A stretch of 32,083 nt of DNA from an uncultured Alistipes sp. (GTDB taxonomy: Bacteria; Bacteroidota; Bacteroidia; Bacteroidales; Rikenellaceae): positions 1 to 32,083 of the forward strand of contig CAAGBL010000047.1 of assembly GCA_900768045.1 (NCBI GenBank), given 5' to 3'. Shown in pieces: positions 22,010 through 30,616 of this stretch (its first letter is position 1; each line of letters starts with the position of its first letter). The position numbers and the translations under genes were made by a program. Under the pieces are notes generated by a model, which had not been told where the DNA came from, ran no database searches, and was given only the letters and a program-made list of their open reading frames with translations.

Positions 22010-22945
22010 TTATATTTCAAGAGTCGACTTTCCAAATTTTTTAGCTTGCTTCTCGGGCGTATGCTTCCACCTATTGTGCGACCATAGCCACAACTCGGGT
22101 TGCTCCCTAATCATCATCTCTAAACGCTCTACATAGCGACGTGTAATCTCATTATCGGCAACCTGCTCCACGCCATCATATATCTCGTCGAAACGTATTG
22201 AGTACTCTCCTGCTCGAAGGCGCTTGGTGTAGCAGAAATATACTGGCATGTGAAACTTAAGCGCAATCCTCTCGCCACCCTCGATAAAGGCGGTCTTGCG
22301 ATTCAGAAAGTCGTACCACACAGTATCTGCCACAAGACGTGGGCTTTGGTCTGATATAAGGCCAATGGCCATGCCGCCAGCGCTCTCACGATTACGCAAT
22401 ATGTGGCGCACGGTATCCTTCATTGCCACCTGCTTGACATGTGGCGAAAAGTTACGCAAGCGACGATAGTAGCACTCAAAAACCTTGCTCTTCAGAGGGT
22501 GATAGACGCCCACACACTCCGACTCGGCAAACCACGACCAAAGCAAGAAATACTCCCAGCAACCATAATGTGTAGCCATGGCTATCCAATCTCGCCCAGC
22601 CATGCGCTCACGATGCTCATCGCCATTCTCCCATACTATATACTTCTGCTTATCTGTGGGTTTTACTCCGGCAAGTGATATGGTATCAACGACAATCTCA
22701 GCCAAAAAGCCGTAGAACTTACGCATTATGCGGCGTATCTCCCGATCGCTCTTATCGGGGAACGAGCACTGCAAATTGTGCAACACCATGCGACGACGAT
22801 AGCGAAGAGTGAAGAAGACAACAAAGATGAATGGCTGAAATAGTCCGAAACGAAACCATCGAGGCATAATGTGCATAAAGCGACTAAAGCCCCACAATAG
22901 TTCTAAGGCTATGCGCTGCAAGAGATTTAGCTTAACATCACTCAT
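22010..22945 (-). CDS. LpxL/HtrB-type lysophospholipid acyltransferase
   Basis: A 311-residue protein with an N-terminal membrane segment (FGLFQPFIFVVFFTLRY) and the family catalytic motif in THYGCWE (H-x4-E/D). Later conserved parts are GLISDQSPR and the C-terminal LWLWSHNRWK. Members add a secondary acyl chain to lipid A from acyl-ACP at the inner face of the cytoplasmic membrane; some acylate other lipids, such as amino-acid lipids in Bacteroidetes. It has its own consensus promoter overlapping the end of recX and heads a two-gene unit with the Stealth gene. Confidence 0.88.
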   Translation of the reverse strand: MSDVKLNLLQRIALELLWGFSRFMHIMPRWFRFGLFQPFIFVVFFTLRYRRRMVLHNLQCSFPDKSDREIRRIMRKFYGFLAEIVVDTISLAGVKPTDKQKYIVWENGDEHRERMAGRDWIAMATHYGCWEYFLLWSWFAESECVGVYHPLKSKVFECYYRRLRNFSPHVKQVAMKDTVRHILRNRESAGGMAIGLISDQSPRLVADTVWYDFLNRKTAFIEGGERIALKFHMPVYFCYTKRLRAGEYSIRFDEIYDGVEQVADNEITRRYVERLEMMIREQPELWLWSHNRWKHTPEKQAKKFGKSTLEI

Positions 22946-22965
22946 CTTCGCTTAGGTTTATTACG

Positions 22966-22997
22966 CAAATATAGGAAAAATATATCGATATTACAAA
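22966..22997 (-). promoter_or_regulatory. Promoter of the acyltransferase-Stealth unit
   Basis: Minus-strand TTTG (22994-22997), 20-bp spacer, TATATTTG (22966-22973): a full match. The -33 element lies within the last codons of recX. Predicted initiation is about 15 nt before the ATG at 22945. Confidence 0.7.
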
Positions 22998-23506
22998 TCT
23001 TGCTCCACGAGGCTATCCTCCACAGCACGTTGCGCAATATCGTAGTCGAAGCCAAGCGAGAGAGCATAACGCATGAGCTTACCTCGCAGCTCATAATCCG
23101 ATGTATATTTCGTAGTGCGAATCTTGCGACGTAGCTTCTCCACAAGGCGTGGTAGCTCCACATTGCTATCAAGCTGTCTAAGCGCATCGTCGATAACAGC
23201 TTGACTAACACCCTTTTGGTGCAGTTGCATAGCTATCTTGCGTGCTCCCCAGCCCGACAGACGTGACTTCTCACGCACATAGGCCTCGGCATAGCGCCCA
23301 TCGTCGATAAACCTCTCCTTGACGAGTCGCTCGAGAACGCCCTGACGCTCCGCCTGGGGCACCTGCCACTGCTGCATAAGGCGCAGAGCATCGCCCGACG
23401 ACTTCTCGCTACGGGCACATAGGCGCATCAGTGACTGCAACGCCTGCTGTGCACTCTTTGGCTTACGCTCTCGGTTTTTTGGGGTTATTAATTGTTCTCG
23501 GCACAT
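22991..23506 (-). CDS. recX: Regulatory protein RecX
   Basis: A 171-residue, helix-rich basic protein with the RecX three-helix repeats: RLCARSEKSSGDALRLMQQW, RLVKERFIDDGRYAEAYVREK and GARKIAMQLHQKGVS. RecX binds RecA and limits its filament and recombinase activity. Length fits the family. The start overlaps the end of prmC by 19 bp, so it is the last gene of the lptB-aroA-aroC-prmC-recX operon. No recA gene is in the window. Confidence 0.92.
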   Translation of the reverse strand: MCREQLITPKNRERKPKSAQQALQSLMRLCARSEKSSGDALRLMQQWQVPQAERQGVLERLVKERFIDDGRYAEAYVREKSRLSGWGARKIAMQLHQKGVSQAVIDDALRQLDSNVELPRLVEKLRRKIRTTKYTSDYELRGKLMRYALSLGFDYDIAQRAVEDSLVEQDL

Positions 23507-24330
23507 ACCATTCGTTGTTTACCCCTAAAGTCCTCACGCACAACGATATTAGAATATCCCTCCGAAGAGAGCATAACCCTCATCTCGTCTGCAAAATTCT
23601 CGTAAATCTCAAAATATAGCTTACCGCCCTTGCGTAACATTGTGCGTGCTCGACGAGCTATCGAGCGATAGAACAACAACGGATCGTTGTCATCAACAAA
23701 TAGGGCTATCGAGGGCTCATGCTCCGTTACATTTGGGCGCATAAGCTCTCTATGACTAATTGGAATATATGGTGGATTAGATACCACTACATCTACCTTG
23801 CCATCAACAAGTTGAGAAAAGTCGCCAAGAGCATCACCCTCAATAAACTCAACACTCGGAGCAAACTTCTGGGCATTGCGGCGAGCGATGTTTAGTGCCT
23901 CTTTTGAGATGTCGATGCCCCACACCCTACTATTGCTCAAGCGGCGACGCAAGGCAATAGCAATACAGCCCGAGCCTGTGCACACATCTACAATCTTGGC
24001 ATTTTGCTGAGCCTCCGAGGCGATCCACTCAACAAGCTCCTCGGTCTCGGGACGTGGAATAAGCACACCCTCGCCGACCTCCAAGTCCATGTCGTCGAAC
24101 GAGGCTACGCCAATAATATATTGCACAGGTCGCCACTCACGTAGCTGTGCAATAATCGCATCTATATCTTTGATTTCAAGCTCCTTATCATACTCGATGA
24201 GGAGTTCATTGCGTGTTATAGCACCCTTTGCAAGCACTATCATCTCGGCAATCTGACGTCCCTCCTCCTCACCATAAAGTTCAGAGGCAATATCACGAAG
24301 TTGAAGGAATATCTCTCTACGAGTTGCCAT
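23488..24330 (-). CDS. prmC: Peptide chain release factor N5-glutamine methyltransferase
   Basis: PrmC (HemK) methylates the Gln of the GGQ motif in release factors using S-adenosylmethionine, for efficient termination in the cytoplasm. The 280-residue sequence has the N-terminal helical domain with EWRPVQYIIG, SAM loop VDVCTGSGCIAIAL and catalytic VVSNPPYIP (NPPY). Length is typical. It overlaps aroC by 14 bp upstream and recX by 19 bp downstream, which indicates tight translational coupling. Confidence 0.95.
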   Translation of the reverse strand: MATRREIFLQLRDIASELYGEEEGRQIAEMIVLAKGAITRNELLIEYDKELEIKDIDAIIAQLREWRPVQYIIGVASFDDMDLEVGEGVLIPRPETEELVEWIASEAQQNAKIVDVCTGSGCIAIALRRRLSNSRVWGIDISKEALNIARRNAQKFAPSVEFIEGDALGDFSQLVDGKVDVVVSNPPYIPISHRELMRPNVTEHEPSIALFVDDNDPLLFYRSIARRARTMLRKGGKLYFEIYENFADEMRVMLSSEGYSNIVVREDFRGKQRMVCAENN

Positions 24331-25309
24331 TTTGCTGAAGTCTTAGATCGGCAAGAGCAAAAGCCGTCATGGCCTCGATGATAACCATGGCACGGCGAGC
24401 TATGCACGAATCGTGACGACCACCTATGCGTAGCTCCTCAATACTATTACTCCCAAAATTAAATGTATGCTGAGCCTTGGCAATGCTTGGTGTGGGCTTA
24501 ATGGCAACACGTAGCACAATGTCGTTGCCATTGGCAATGCCGCCATTTATGCCACCGTCGTTATTTGTCTTTGTCTTACCCTCGCCATTGATTATGTCGT
24601 CGTTACGCTCGGAGCCTCGGGATTTGGCACCCTCAAAGCCATCGCCAAACTCTATGCCCTTGACGCCAGGTATCGAGAATATAAGGTGCGAAATAACGCT
24701 TTCAACCGAGTCGAAAAATGGCTCGCCAAGGCCTCGTTCAACACCCGATACACGGCATTCAACAACACCACCTACTGAGTCGCCAGCAAGACGTGCCTGA
24801 GAAATAACACTCTCAAACTCAGCCTTATTGGTAACACCACCAACGCTCACAAGCTCTGTTTGGAAACTATACCCCGAGAGCATCTTCTTGGCCACGACAC
24901 CCGCAGCAACTAAGGCTACGGTCATACGTCCTGATGCCATGCCTCCACCCGCAAGATTATACTCTTCGCCATACTTCATGCGCTGCGTAAGATCGGCATG
25001 CGAGGGGCGTGGGTGAAGACGCAAATGGGAGTAGTCGCCCGACTTACAATTTGTATTTCGGAATTTTATGGTAACACTATCGCCTGTGGTAACACCCTCA
25101 GCATCAACGCCCTCGATAATAGGCTCGTCGGCCTCATGGCGTGGCGTCTCGCCCTTAGACTGTGGGCGACGACGCTCCAAGTCCGAGACAAAATCCTCGG
25201 CACGAAGGATAACACCCGCAGGCACGCCACTAAGCACAATGCCCAACTCCTCGGAGTGCGAAGCTCCGAAGATTGTCATTTGCAATATGTTACCAAACGA
25301 ATTATTCAC
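24317..25309 (-). CDS. aroC: Chorismate synthase
   Basis: AroC converts EPSP to chorismate with reduced FMN, the last shared step of aromatic biosynthesis. Landmarks are the N-terminal FGNILQMTIFGASHSEELGI, RPSHADLTQRMKYG, GGMASGRMTVALVAAGVVAKK, the segment NDGGINGGIANGNDI and the C-terminal RHDSCIARRAMVIIEAM. At 330 residues it is slightly short for the family. The start is a GTG (25307-25309), supported because the residues it adds match the family N-terminus; it follows the aroA stop by one base. Confidence 0.95.
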   Translation of the reverse strand: MNNSFGNILQMTIFGASHSEELGIVLSGVPAGVILRAEDFVSDLERRRPQSKGETPRHEADEPIIEGVDAEGVTTGDSVTIKFRNTNCKSGDYSHLRLHPRPSHADLTQRMKYGEEYNLAGGGMASGRMTVALVAAGVVAKKMLSGYSFQTELVSVGGVTNKAEFESVISQARLAGDSVGGVVECRVSGVERGLGEPFFDSVESVISHLIFSIPGVKGIEFGDGFEGAKSRGSERNDDIINGEGKTKTNNDGGINGGIANGNDIVLRVAIKPTPSIAKAQHTFNFGSNSIEELRIGGRHDSCIARRAMVIIEAMTAFALADLRLQQNGNS

Positions 25310-25310
25310 G

Positions 25311-26570
25311 CTACTTTATCTTTAGAGACTCTATATCCTCAAAAAACGATGGATAGCTCTTAGCCACACACTCTCTATTCTTGATGATTAGCTCATCTTC
25401 AAGGCGCAAGCCAGTGATAGCCAACGACATGGCTATACGGTGGTCGTCATGGCTATCCACCTTTGCGACATGCACCTCGCCACCTACGATACGCATAACA
25501 TTCTCGTCGTAGTCAAGCTCAATATCGATGCCAAGCTTTTCGTATTCGTCTCTGAGCACCTCTGCTCTGTCGCTCTCCTTACCACGCAGACGCTCAATAC
25601 CATAGAGCGTTGAGACACCCTCGGCAGCAGCAGCCAGCGCCACAAGAGCAGGAAAGAGGTCGGGGCACTGCGTAGCATCGAACGAAAAGGCCTCGAGCTT
25701 ACGATGTGCCACGGTAATACTATCTTGCTCAATGATTAGCGATGCACCAGCACGCTCCAAAGCACGACATATCGCCGTGTCGGCTTGACGTGAAAGAGTT
25801 GATATGTTTGATATTGTTACCTCGCCAGCTATTGCTGCTGCAACCATGATTGAGGCAGCAGAGCTCCAATCGCACTCGATAGTATAGTCGATAGCCTCGT
25901 AGTGCTGACCACCCTCAACATAGAACTCTGAGTAGTCGCCATCGTGGTACATAACCTCGATGCCGAAACGCTTAAGCGTATCAAGAGTCATGTCGAGATA
26001 TGGCGTGGATACTGCACCACGCACCTCGATAGTGGTATCACGTTCGGCAACTGGGAGCGCTATAAGAAGGCCTGTAATAAACTGTGACGACATCGAGCCA
26101 TCAACAACCACACGGCCGCCACGCATAGGGCCCTTTACCTCGATAGGCAATCTACCGCCACCATCACGCACCTCAACGCCAAGCTCCTTGAGTGGCTCAA
26201 TCATCATCGACATTGGACGGTGCTTGAGCGTACCCTCGCCACTAATACATATAGACTCATTATGCAGCGATGCAATGGGCGTAAAGAGGCGTGCGGCAAG
26301 TCCCGACTCGCCGACATTTAGTTCTCGTACCTTGGGCGATAGTCCGCCCTCAATAATTAATGTATCCTGATTTAGAATCTCGACTTTTGCGCCTAAAGCC
26401 TCAATAGCTGCTATTGCCGAGCGAGTGTCATTACACAGCTCAATGCCACGAAGCGTTGTGCGTCCCGAGGCAAGAAGTGCTGCTGCCAAGGCACGCTGAG
26501 CATAGCTCTTAGAACATGGTGGAGTTACCCTACCCTGTAATCTATTCCCTAAAGGAACCGTACTATCCAT
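25311..26570 (-). CDS. aroA: 3-phosphoshikimate 1-carboxyvinyltransferase (EPSP synthase)
   Basis: AroA joins shikimate-3-phosphate and PEP to give EPSP, the substrate of the adjacent AroC. The 419-residue sequence shows PCSKSYAQRALAAALLASG near the N-terminus, GESGLAARLF, DGSMSSQFITGLL, the central CPDLFPALVALAAAA and RLRGKESDRAEVL. The C-terminal HDDHRIAMSLAI has the expected Asp/His cluster. Both domains are complete. It lies 20 bp after lptB, so aromatic biosynthesis genes are embedded in an envelope/translation operon. Confidence 0.95.
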   Translation of the reverse strand: MDSTVPLGNRLQGRVTPPCSKSYAQRALAAALLASGRTTLRGIELCNDTRSAIAAIEALGAKVEILNQDTLIIEGGLSPKVRELNVGESGLAARLFTPIASLHNESICISGEGTLKHRPMSMMIEPLKELGVEVRDGGGRLPIEVKGPMRGGRVVVDGSMSSQFITGLLIALPVAERDTTIEVRGAVSTPYLDMTLDTLKRFGIEVMYHDGDYSEFYVEGGQHYEAIDYTIECDWSSAASIMVAAAIAGEVTISNISTLSRQADTAICRALERAGASLIIEQDSITVAHRKLEAFSFDATQCPDLFPALVALAAAAEGVSTLYGIERLRGKESDRAEVLRDEYEKLGIDIELDYDENVMRIVGGEVHVAKVDSHDDHRIAMSLAITGLRLEDELIIKNRECVAKSYPSFFEDIESLKIK

Positions 26571-26590
26571 ATATGATTTTACTTGTTATC

Positions 26591-27442
26591 CTAATCTAAA
26601 TCGTCGTCATCTTCAACAACCTCGTGAACATGGCCTAAGGCTCGCAATGCCTCCTCACGATCACGCTCCTCCTGCTCACGCTGCTGGTGTCTCATCTGAG
26701 GCGATGTGCGTAGCTCGAAGTTGCTACCGAGATATACTCGACGTACCATCTCATCGGCAGCCAAATCCTCGGCAGTACCCATCTTAAGAATCTTACCCTC
26801 ATAGAGGAGGTAGGTACGGTCGGTAATCGCCAATGTCTCGTCGACATTGTGGTCTGTGATGATAACACCGATGTTCTTATCCTTGAGTGTACCTACGATG
26901 CTCTGAATATCCTCAACAGCAATAGGATCGACACCCGCAAATGGCTCGTCAAGAAGGATAAACGATGGGTTGATAGCCACGGCACGGGCAATCTCGGTAC
27001 GACGACGCTCGCCACCCGAGAGCTGGTTACCATAGCTCTTACGCACCTTCTGTAGACGGAACTCCTCGATAAGTTGCTCGACACGCTCCTTCTGATACTG
27101 ACGCGAATAGTCGGTCATCTCCAACACTGCACGTATGTTATCCTCTACGGTAAGGTGGCGGAATACCGATGCCTCCTGAGCGAGGTAGCCCACACCCATC
27201 TGCGCACGACGATATACTGGCAACTTTGTGATGTCGTGTACCACTGCATTGTCGTCCTCAAGGAAAATACGTCCCTCATTAGGTTTGATAAGACCTACAA
27301 TCATATAGAATGTTGTTGTCTTACCCGCACCGTTGGGGCCGAGCAATCCCACAATCTCACCCTGGTTCACTTCGATAGATACGTGATTCACCACAGTACG
27401 TGATTTATAGGATTTTACCAATTCGCTTGTAAATAATCGCAT
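26591..27442 (-). CDS. lptB: LPS export ABC transporter ATP-binding protein
   Basis: LptB powers LptFG to pull LPS from the inner membrane into the Lpt bridge. The 283-residue ATPase has Walker A GPNGAGKTT, Q-loop GYLAQEASVF, signature LSGGERRR, Walker B ILLDEPFAGVDP and switch His in TDHNVDE. YRRAQMGVGYLAQEASVFRHLTV is characteristic of LptB rather than other ABC ATPases. A charged extension of about 35 residues ends in EDDDDLD, beyond the usual E. coli length. The frame continues upstream to a TTG at 27484, but the ATG at 27440-27442 (MRLFTSELVKSY) matches homologues. It heads the operon with aroA. Confidence 0.93.
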   Translation of the reverse strand: MRLFTSELVKSYKSRTVVNHVSIEVNQGEIVGLLGPNGAGKTTTFYMIVGLIKPNEGRIFLEDDNAVVHDITKLPVYRRAQMGVGYLAQEASVFRHLTVEDNIRAVLEMTDYSRQYQKERVEQLIEEFRLQKVRKSYGNQLSGGERRRTEIARAVAINPSFILLDEPFAGVDPIAVEDIQSIVGTLKDKNIGVIITDHNVDETLAITDRTYLLYEGKILKMGTAEDLAADEMVRRVYLGSNFELRTSPQMRHQQREQEERDREEALRALGHVHEVVEDDDDLD

Positions 27443-27462
27443 CTTTTTTCGTAAATTTTTGA

Positions 27463-27470
27463 CAAAGTTA
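27463..27470 (-). promoter_or_regulatory. -7 element for the lptB operon
   Basis: Minus-strand TAACTTTG fits TAnnTTTG, 21 bp before the preferred ATG; no proper -33 TTTG is at the usual distance. Confidence 0.4.
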
Positions 27471-27494
27471 TTACAATTTCCCAAAAAAATATAT

Positions 27495-27502
27495 TATATT
27501 TG
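27495..27502 (+). promoter_or_regulatory. -7 element for recQ-rsmA
   Basis: TATATTTG, 26 bp before the recQ start; the -33 region has no TTTG. It is divergent from the lptB promoter across 86 bp. Confidence 0.45.
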
Positions 27503-27528
27503 GGTAAAATTTTTGCAAGATAGAGATT

Positions 27529-29718
27529 ATGGAGACCAAACAAGAGGGAATTTTGCACGAAAAACTGCACGAATACTTCGGTTTTACCTCGTTTAAGGGC
27601 AATCAAGAGGCGGTTATCAACAATGTGCTTGCCGGCAAGGACACCTTTGTACTTATGCCAACAGGTGGTGGTAAGTCGTTGTGCTACCAGCTACCTGCCC
27701 TCATCATGGACGGTGTGGCTATTGTCATATCGCCACTCATTGCGCTGATGAAGAATCAGGTTGATGCGATGCGCACCTTCTCAACAGAGTCGGGCATTGC
27801 CCACTTCCTAAACTCGTCGCTCAACAAGTCTGCCATTGCTCAGGTGCGCCAAGATGTCTTGGAAGGTCGCACCAAGCTTCTCTATTTTGCTCCCGAGTCG
27901 CTAACCAAGGAGGACAACATCGCCTTCTTGCGCAAAATTAAAATCTCGTTCTACGCCATCGACGAGGCACACTGTATCTCGGAGTGGGGTCACGACTTTA
28001 GGCCAGAGTATCGCCGCATCCGCCCTATCATCAACGATATTGGCGCTGCGCCTCTCATTGCACTTACAGCAACAGCTACGCCAAAGGTGCAGATGGATAT
28101 TCAGAAAAACCTCGGCATGACAGATGCTACGGTCTTCCGTTCATCGTTCAACCGCCCAAATCTATACTACGAACTACGTCCTAAGCACAACGTCGACCAC
28201 GACATCATTCGCTTTATCAAGCAGAATAGCGGCAAGAGCGGCATCATCTATTGCCTCAGCCGTAAGAAGGTGGAGGAGTTGGCCGAGTTGCTCATGGCAA
28301 ATGGCATCAAGGCCTTGGCATACCACGCAGGTATGGACGCACAGACACGTGCCGACAACCAAGATGCCTTCCTACACGAGCGTGTGGACGTTATCGTGGC
28401 TACCATCGCCTTCGGTATGGGTATCGACAAGCCCGACGTGCGCTACGTTATCCACTACGACATTCCGAAGTCGTTGGAGGGCTACTACCAGGAGACTGGC
28501 CGTGCAGGACGTGACGGTGGCGAGGGCCGCTGCCTAACATTCTACAGCTATAAGGATATCCAGAAGCTCGAGAAGTTTATGCAGGGCAAGCCCGTTGCCG
28601 AGCAGGAGATTGGCAAGCTGCTTTTGCTCGAGACGGTGTCGTATGCCGAGAGCTCGATGTGTCGTCGTAAGTCATTGCTCCACTACTTTGGCGAGGAGTA
28701 CACCGAGGCTAACTGCGGTGCATGCGACAACTGCTGCAACCCTAAGCCAAAGGTAGAGGCTAAGGAGCACCTACAGCTGGCGTTGGAGACGTTGCAGGCT
28801 ATTGGCGACAAGTTCAAGATTGACCACCTTGTGTCGGTGCTTATGGGTAAGGTAACAGCGATGATCAAGAGCTACGGACACAACAACCTTGAGCTCTTTG
28901 GTGCTGGCGCTGAGAAGGACGCCCGTTTTTGGAATGCTGTGGTGCGCCAGGGACTCATCATGGGCCTCATTGACAAGAATATCGAGAACTACGGACTCAT
29001 CTCGGTTAATGCCAAGGGTGTTAAATATATAGCTAAGCCTACGTCTGTAAGTATTACCCTTGACCACGACTACGACTCGGAGGACGAGGAGGATATGGTT
29101 GGCCCAATGAAGGGTGGTGGCGCTGCCGACGAGGAGTTGTTTGCCATGCTCAAGGATCTACGTCGTAAGGTTGCCAAGCAGGCTGGTCTTGCCCCTTATG
29201 TCATCTTCCAGGATCCATCGCTCGAGGATATGTCTATCCAGTACCCTATCACTATGGAGGAGATGCAGACAATCTCGGGTGTTGGCGTGGGCAAGGCGCA
29301 GAAGTATGGCGCCGAGTTTATCGAGCTTATCAAGCGTTATGTCGAGGAGAAGGAGATTATCCGTCCTCAGGATATGGTCGTAAAGGGCGTTGCCAACAAG
29401 TCGAACAACAAGATATTTATCATTCAGTCCATCGACCGCAAGATGGACTTCGAGGATATTGCCCGTGCCCGCAACCTCGACATGGACGAGCTCCTAAGCG
29501 AGATTGAGGCTATCGTTAATTCGGGCACTCGCCTCGATATCCAGTACTACCTCAATACCATTATGGACGAGGATAAGGTCGAGGATATATACCTATATTT
29601 TAAGGAGGATGCCGAGACCGACTCTTTGGATGCCGCTATCGACGAGCTTGGCTCGGAGTATAGCGAGGAGGAGATTCGTTTGGTGCGCATCAAGTTTATT
29701 TCGGAGGTAGCAAACTAA
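27529..29718 (+). CDS. recQ: ATP-dependent DNA helicase RecQ
   Basis: A 729-residue 3'-5' superfamily 2 helicase. Motif I is MPTGGGKSLCYQ (about 43-54), motif II DEAHCISEWGHDFRP, motif III LTATATP, motif V ATIAFGMGIDKPDVR and motif VI QETGRAGRDG. The zinc site is MCRRKSLLHYF with CGACDNCC, followed by an RQC winged helix, an HRDC domain (about 530-610) and a longer C-terminal region than E. coli RecQ. It acts in recombination and fork repair. Its TAA overlaps the rsmA ATG by one base. Confidence 0.95.
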   Translation: METKQEGILHEKLHEYFGFTSFKGNQEAVINNVLAGKDTFVLMPTGGGKSLCYQLPALIMDGVAIVISPLIALMKNQVDAMRTFSTESGIAHFLNSSLNKSAIAQVRQDVLEGRTKLLYFAPESLTKEDNIAFLRKIKISFYAIDEAHCISEWGHDFRPEYRRIRPIINDIGAAPLIALTATATPKVQMDIQKNLGMTDATVFRSSFNRPNLYYELRPKHNVDHDIIRFIKQNSGKSGIIYCLSRKKVEELAELLMANGIKALAYHAGMDAQTRADNQDAFLHERVDVIVATIAFGMGIDKPDVRYVIHYDIPKSLEGYYQETGRAGRDGGEGRCLTFYSYKDIQKLEKFMQGKPVAEQEIGKLLLLETVSYAESSMCRRKSLLHYFGEEYTEANCGACDNCCNPKPKVEAKEHLQLALETLQAIGDKFKIDHLVSVLMGKVTAMIKSYGHNNLELFGAGAEKDARFWNAVVRQGLIMGLIDKNIENYGLISVNAKGVKYIAKPTSVSITLDHDYDSEDEEDMVGPMKGGGAADEELFAMLKDLRRKVAKQAGLAPYVIFQDPSLEDMSIQYPITMEEMQTISGVGVGKAQKYGAEFIELIKRYVEEKEIIRPQDMVVKGVANKSNNKIFIIQSIDRKMDFEDIARARNLDMDELLSEIEAIVNSGTRLDIQYYLNTIMDEDKVEDIYLYFKEDAETDSLDAAIDELGSEYSEEEIRLVRIKFISEVAN

Positions 29719-30503
29719 TGGCAGAGGTAAGAGCAAAAAAGGCGCTTGGTCAGCACTTCCTAACCGACCTAAACATCGCCCGCAAGATAGCGACATCGCT
29801 CTCGGGCGGCACTGCCGACAACCCCGACAAGGTGTTGGAGGTGGGCTGCGGTATGGGCGTGCTCACACAGTTCTTGTTGCAGCGTGACGATGTCGTTACG
29901 TATGGCGCCGAGATCGATACGGAGTCGGTTGAGTATCTCCATAACCACTACCCCGAGTTTGCACCACGACTTACGGAGGGCGACTTCCTAAAGATGGATC
30001 TTCGTGCCCAGTATGGCGATAGGCTCAAGATTATTGGTAACTTTCCATATAACATATCGTCGCAAATCTTCTTCAAGGTACTCGAGTGCCGAGATATCGT
30101 CCCCGAGTGCGTGGGTATGATACAGAAGGAGGTTGCTGTGCGCCTCGCTGAGCCCCCTGGCTCAAAGGAGTATGGCATCCTTAGTGTCTTGCTTCAGGCG
30201 TGGTACGATATAGAGTACCTCTTTACCGTTGGCGAGAAGGTCTTTAACCCACCTCCTAAGGTCAAGAGCGCTGTGATACGCCTCGTGCGTAACAACACCA
30301 CGAAGCTCGATTGCGATGAGCAGCTATTCATTAAGGTTGTCAAGGCGTCGTTCGGCCAGCGCCGTAAGATGTTGCGCAACTCGCTCAAGGCTGCCTTTGG
30401 CAACTTTGGTGGCGAGGAGCACCGCTTCTTCTCCATGCGTGCCGAGCAGCTCTCTGTCGCCGACTTTGTGGAGCTTACGCAGTGGGTCGAGGAGCACAAG
30501 TAA
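29718..30503 (+). CDS. rsmA: 16S rRNA (adenine1518-N6/adenine1519-N6)-dimethyltransferase
   Basis: RsmA (KsgA) dimethylates two adjacent adenines near the 3' end of 16S rRNA late in 30S assembly. The 261-residue sequence starts with the family motif KKALGQHFLTD. The SAM loop EVGCGMGVLTQFLL and catalytic GNFPYNISSQI (N-x-P-Y) follow, then FNPPPKVKSAVIRL and FGQRRKMLRN. Length is normal. It is coupled to recQ by a TAATG overlap. A hairpin lies 60 bp beyond the stop. Confidence 0.95.
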   Translation: MAEVRAKKALGQHFLTDLNIARKIATSLSGGTADNPDKVLEVGCGMGVLTQFLLQRDDVVTYGAEIDTESVEYLHNHYPEFAPRLTEGDFLKMDLRAQYGDRLKIIGNFPYNISSQIFFKVLECRDIVPECVGMIQKEVAVRLAEPPGSKEYGILSVLLQAWYDIEYLFTVGEKVFNPPPKVKSAVIRLVRNNTTKLDCDEQLFIKVVKASFGQRRKMLRNSLKAAFGNFGGEEHRFFSMRAEQLSVADFVELTQWVEEHK

Positions 30504-30556
30504 AGCTGCCTAACAAGGCTACTTTGGCGTTATACAACTTCCTCACGCTTGATATT

Positions 30557-30593
30557 AAAAAACAGAGCCTGCCTAACGATTGTTAGGCAGGCT
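30557..30593. terminator. Terminator between rsmA and the LRR gene
   Basis: A perfect 12-bp stem AGCCTGCCTAAC/GTTAGGCAGGCT (30566-30577 and 30582-30593) has a GATT loop. On the minus strand a T-run follows (the A-run at 30557-30562), which suits the leftward LRR gene. On the plus strand only ATTTAAGTTT follows, so it is weaker for rsmA. Confidence 0.8.
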
Positions 30594-30616
30594 ATTTAAG
30601 TTTAAGTAATCAGCTA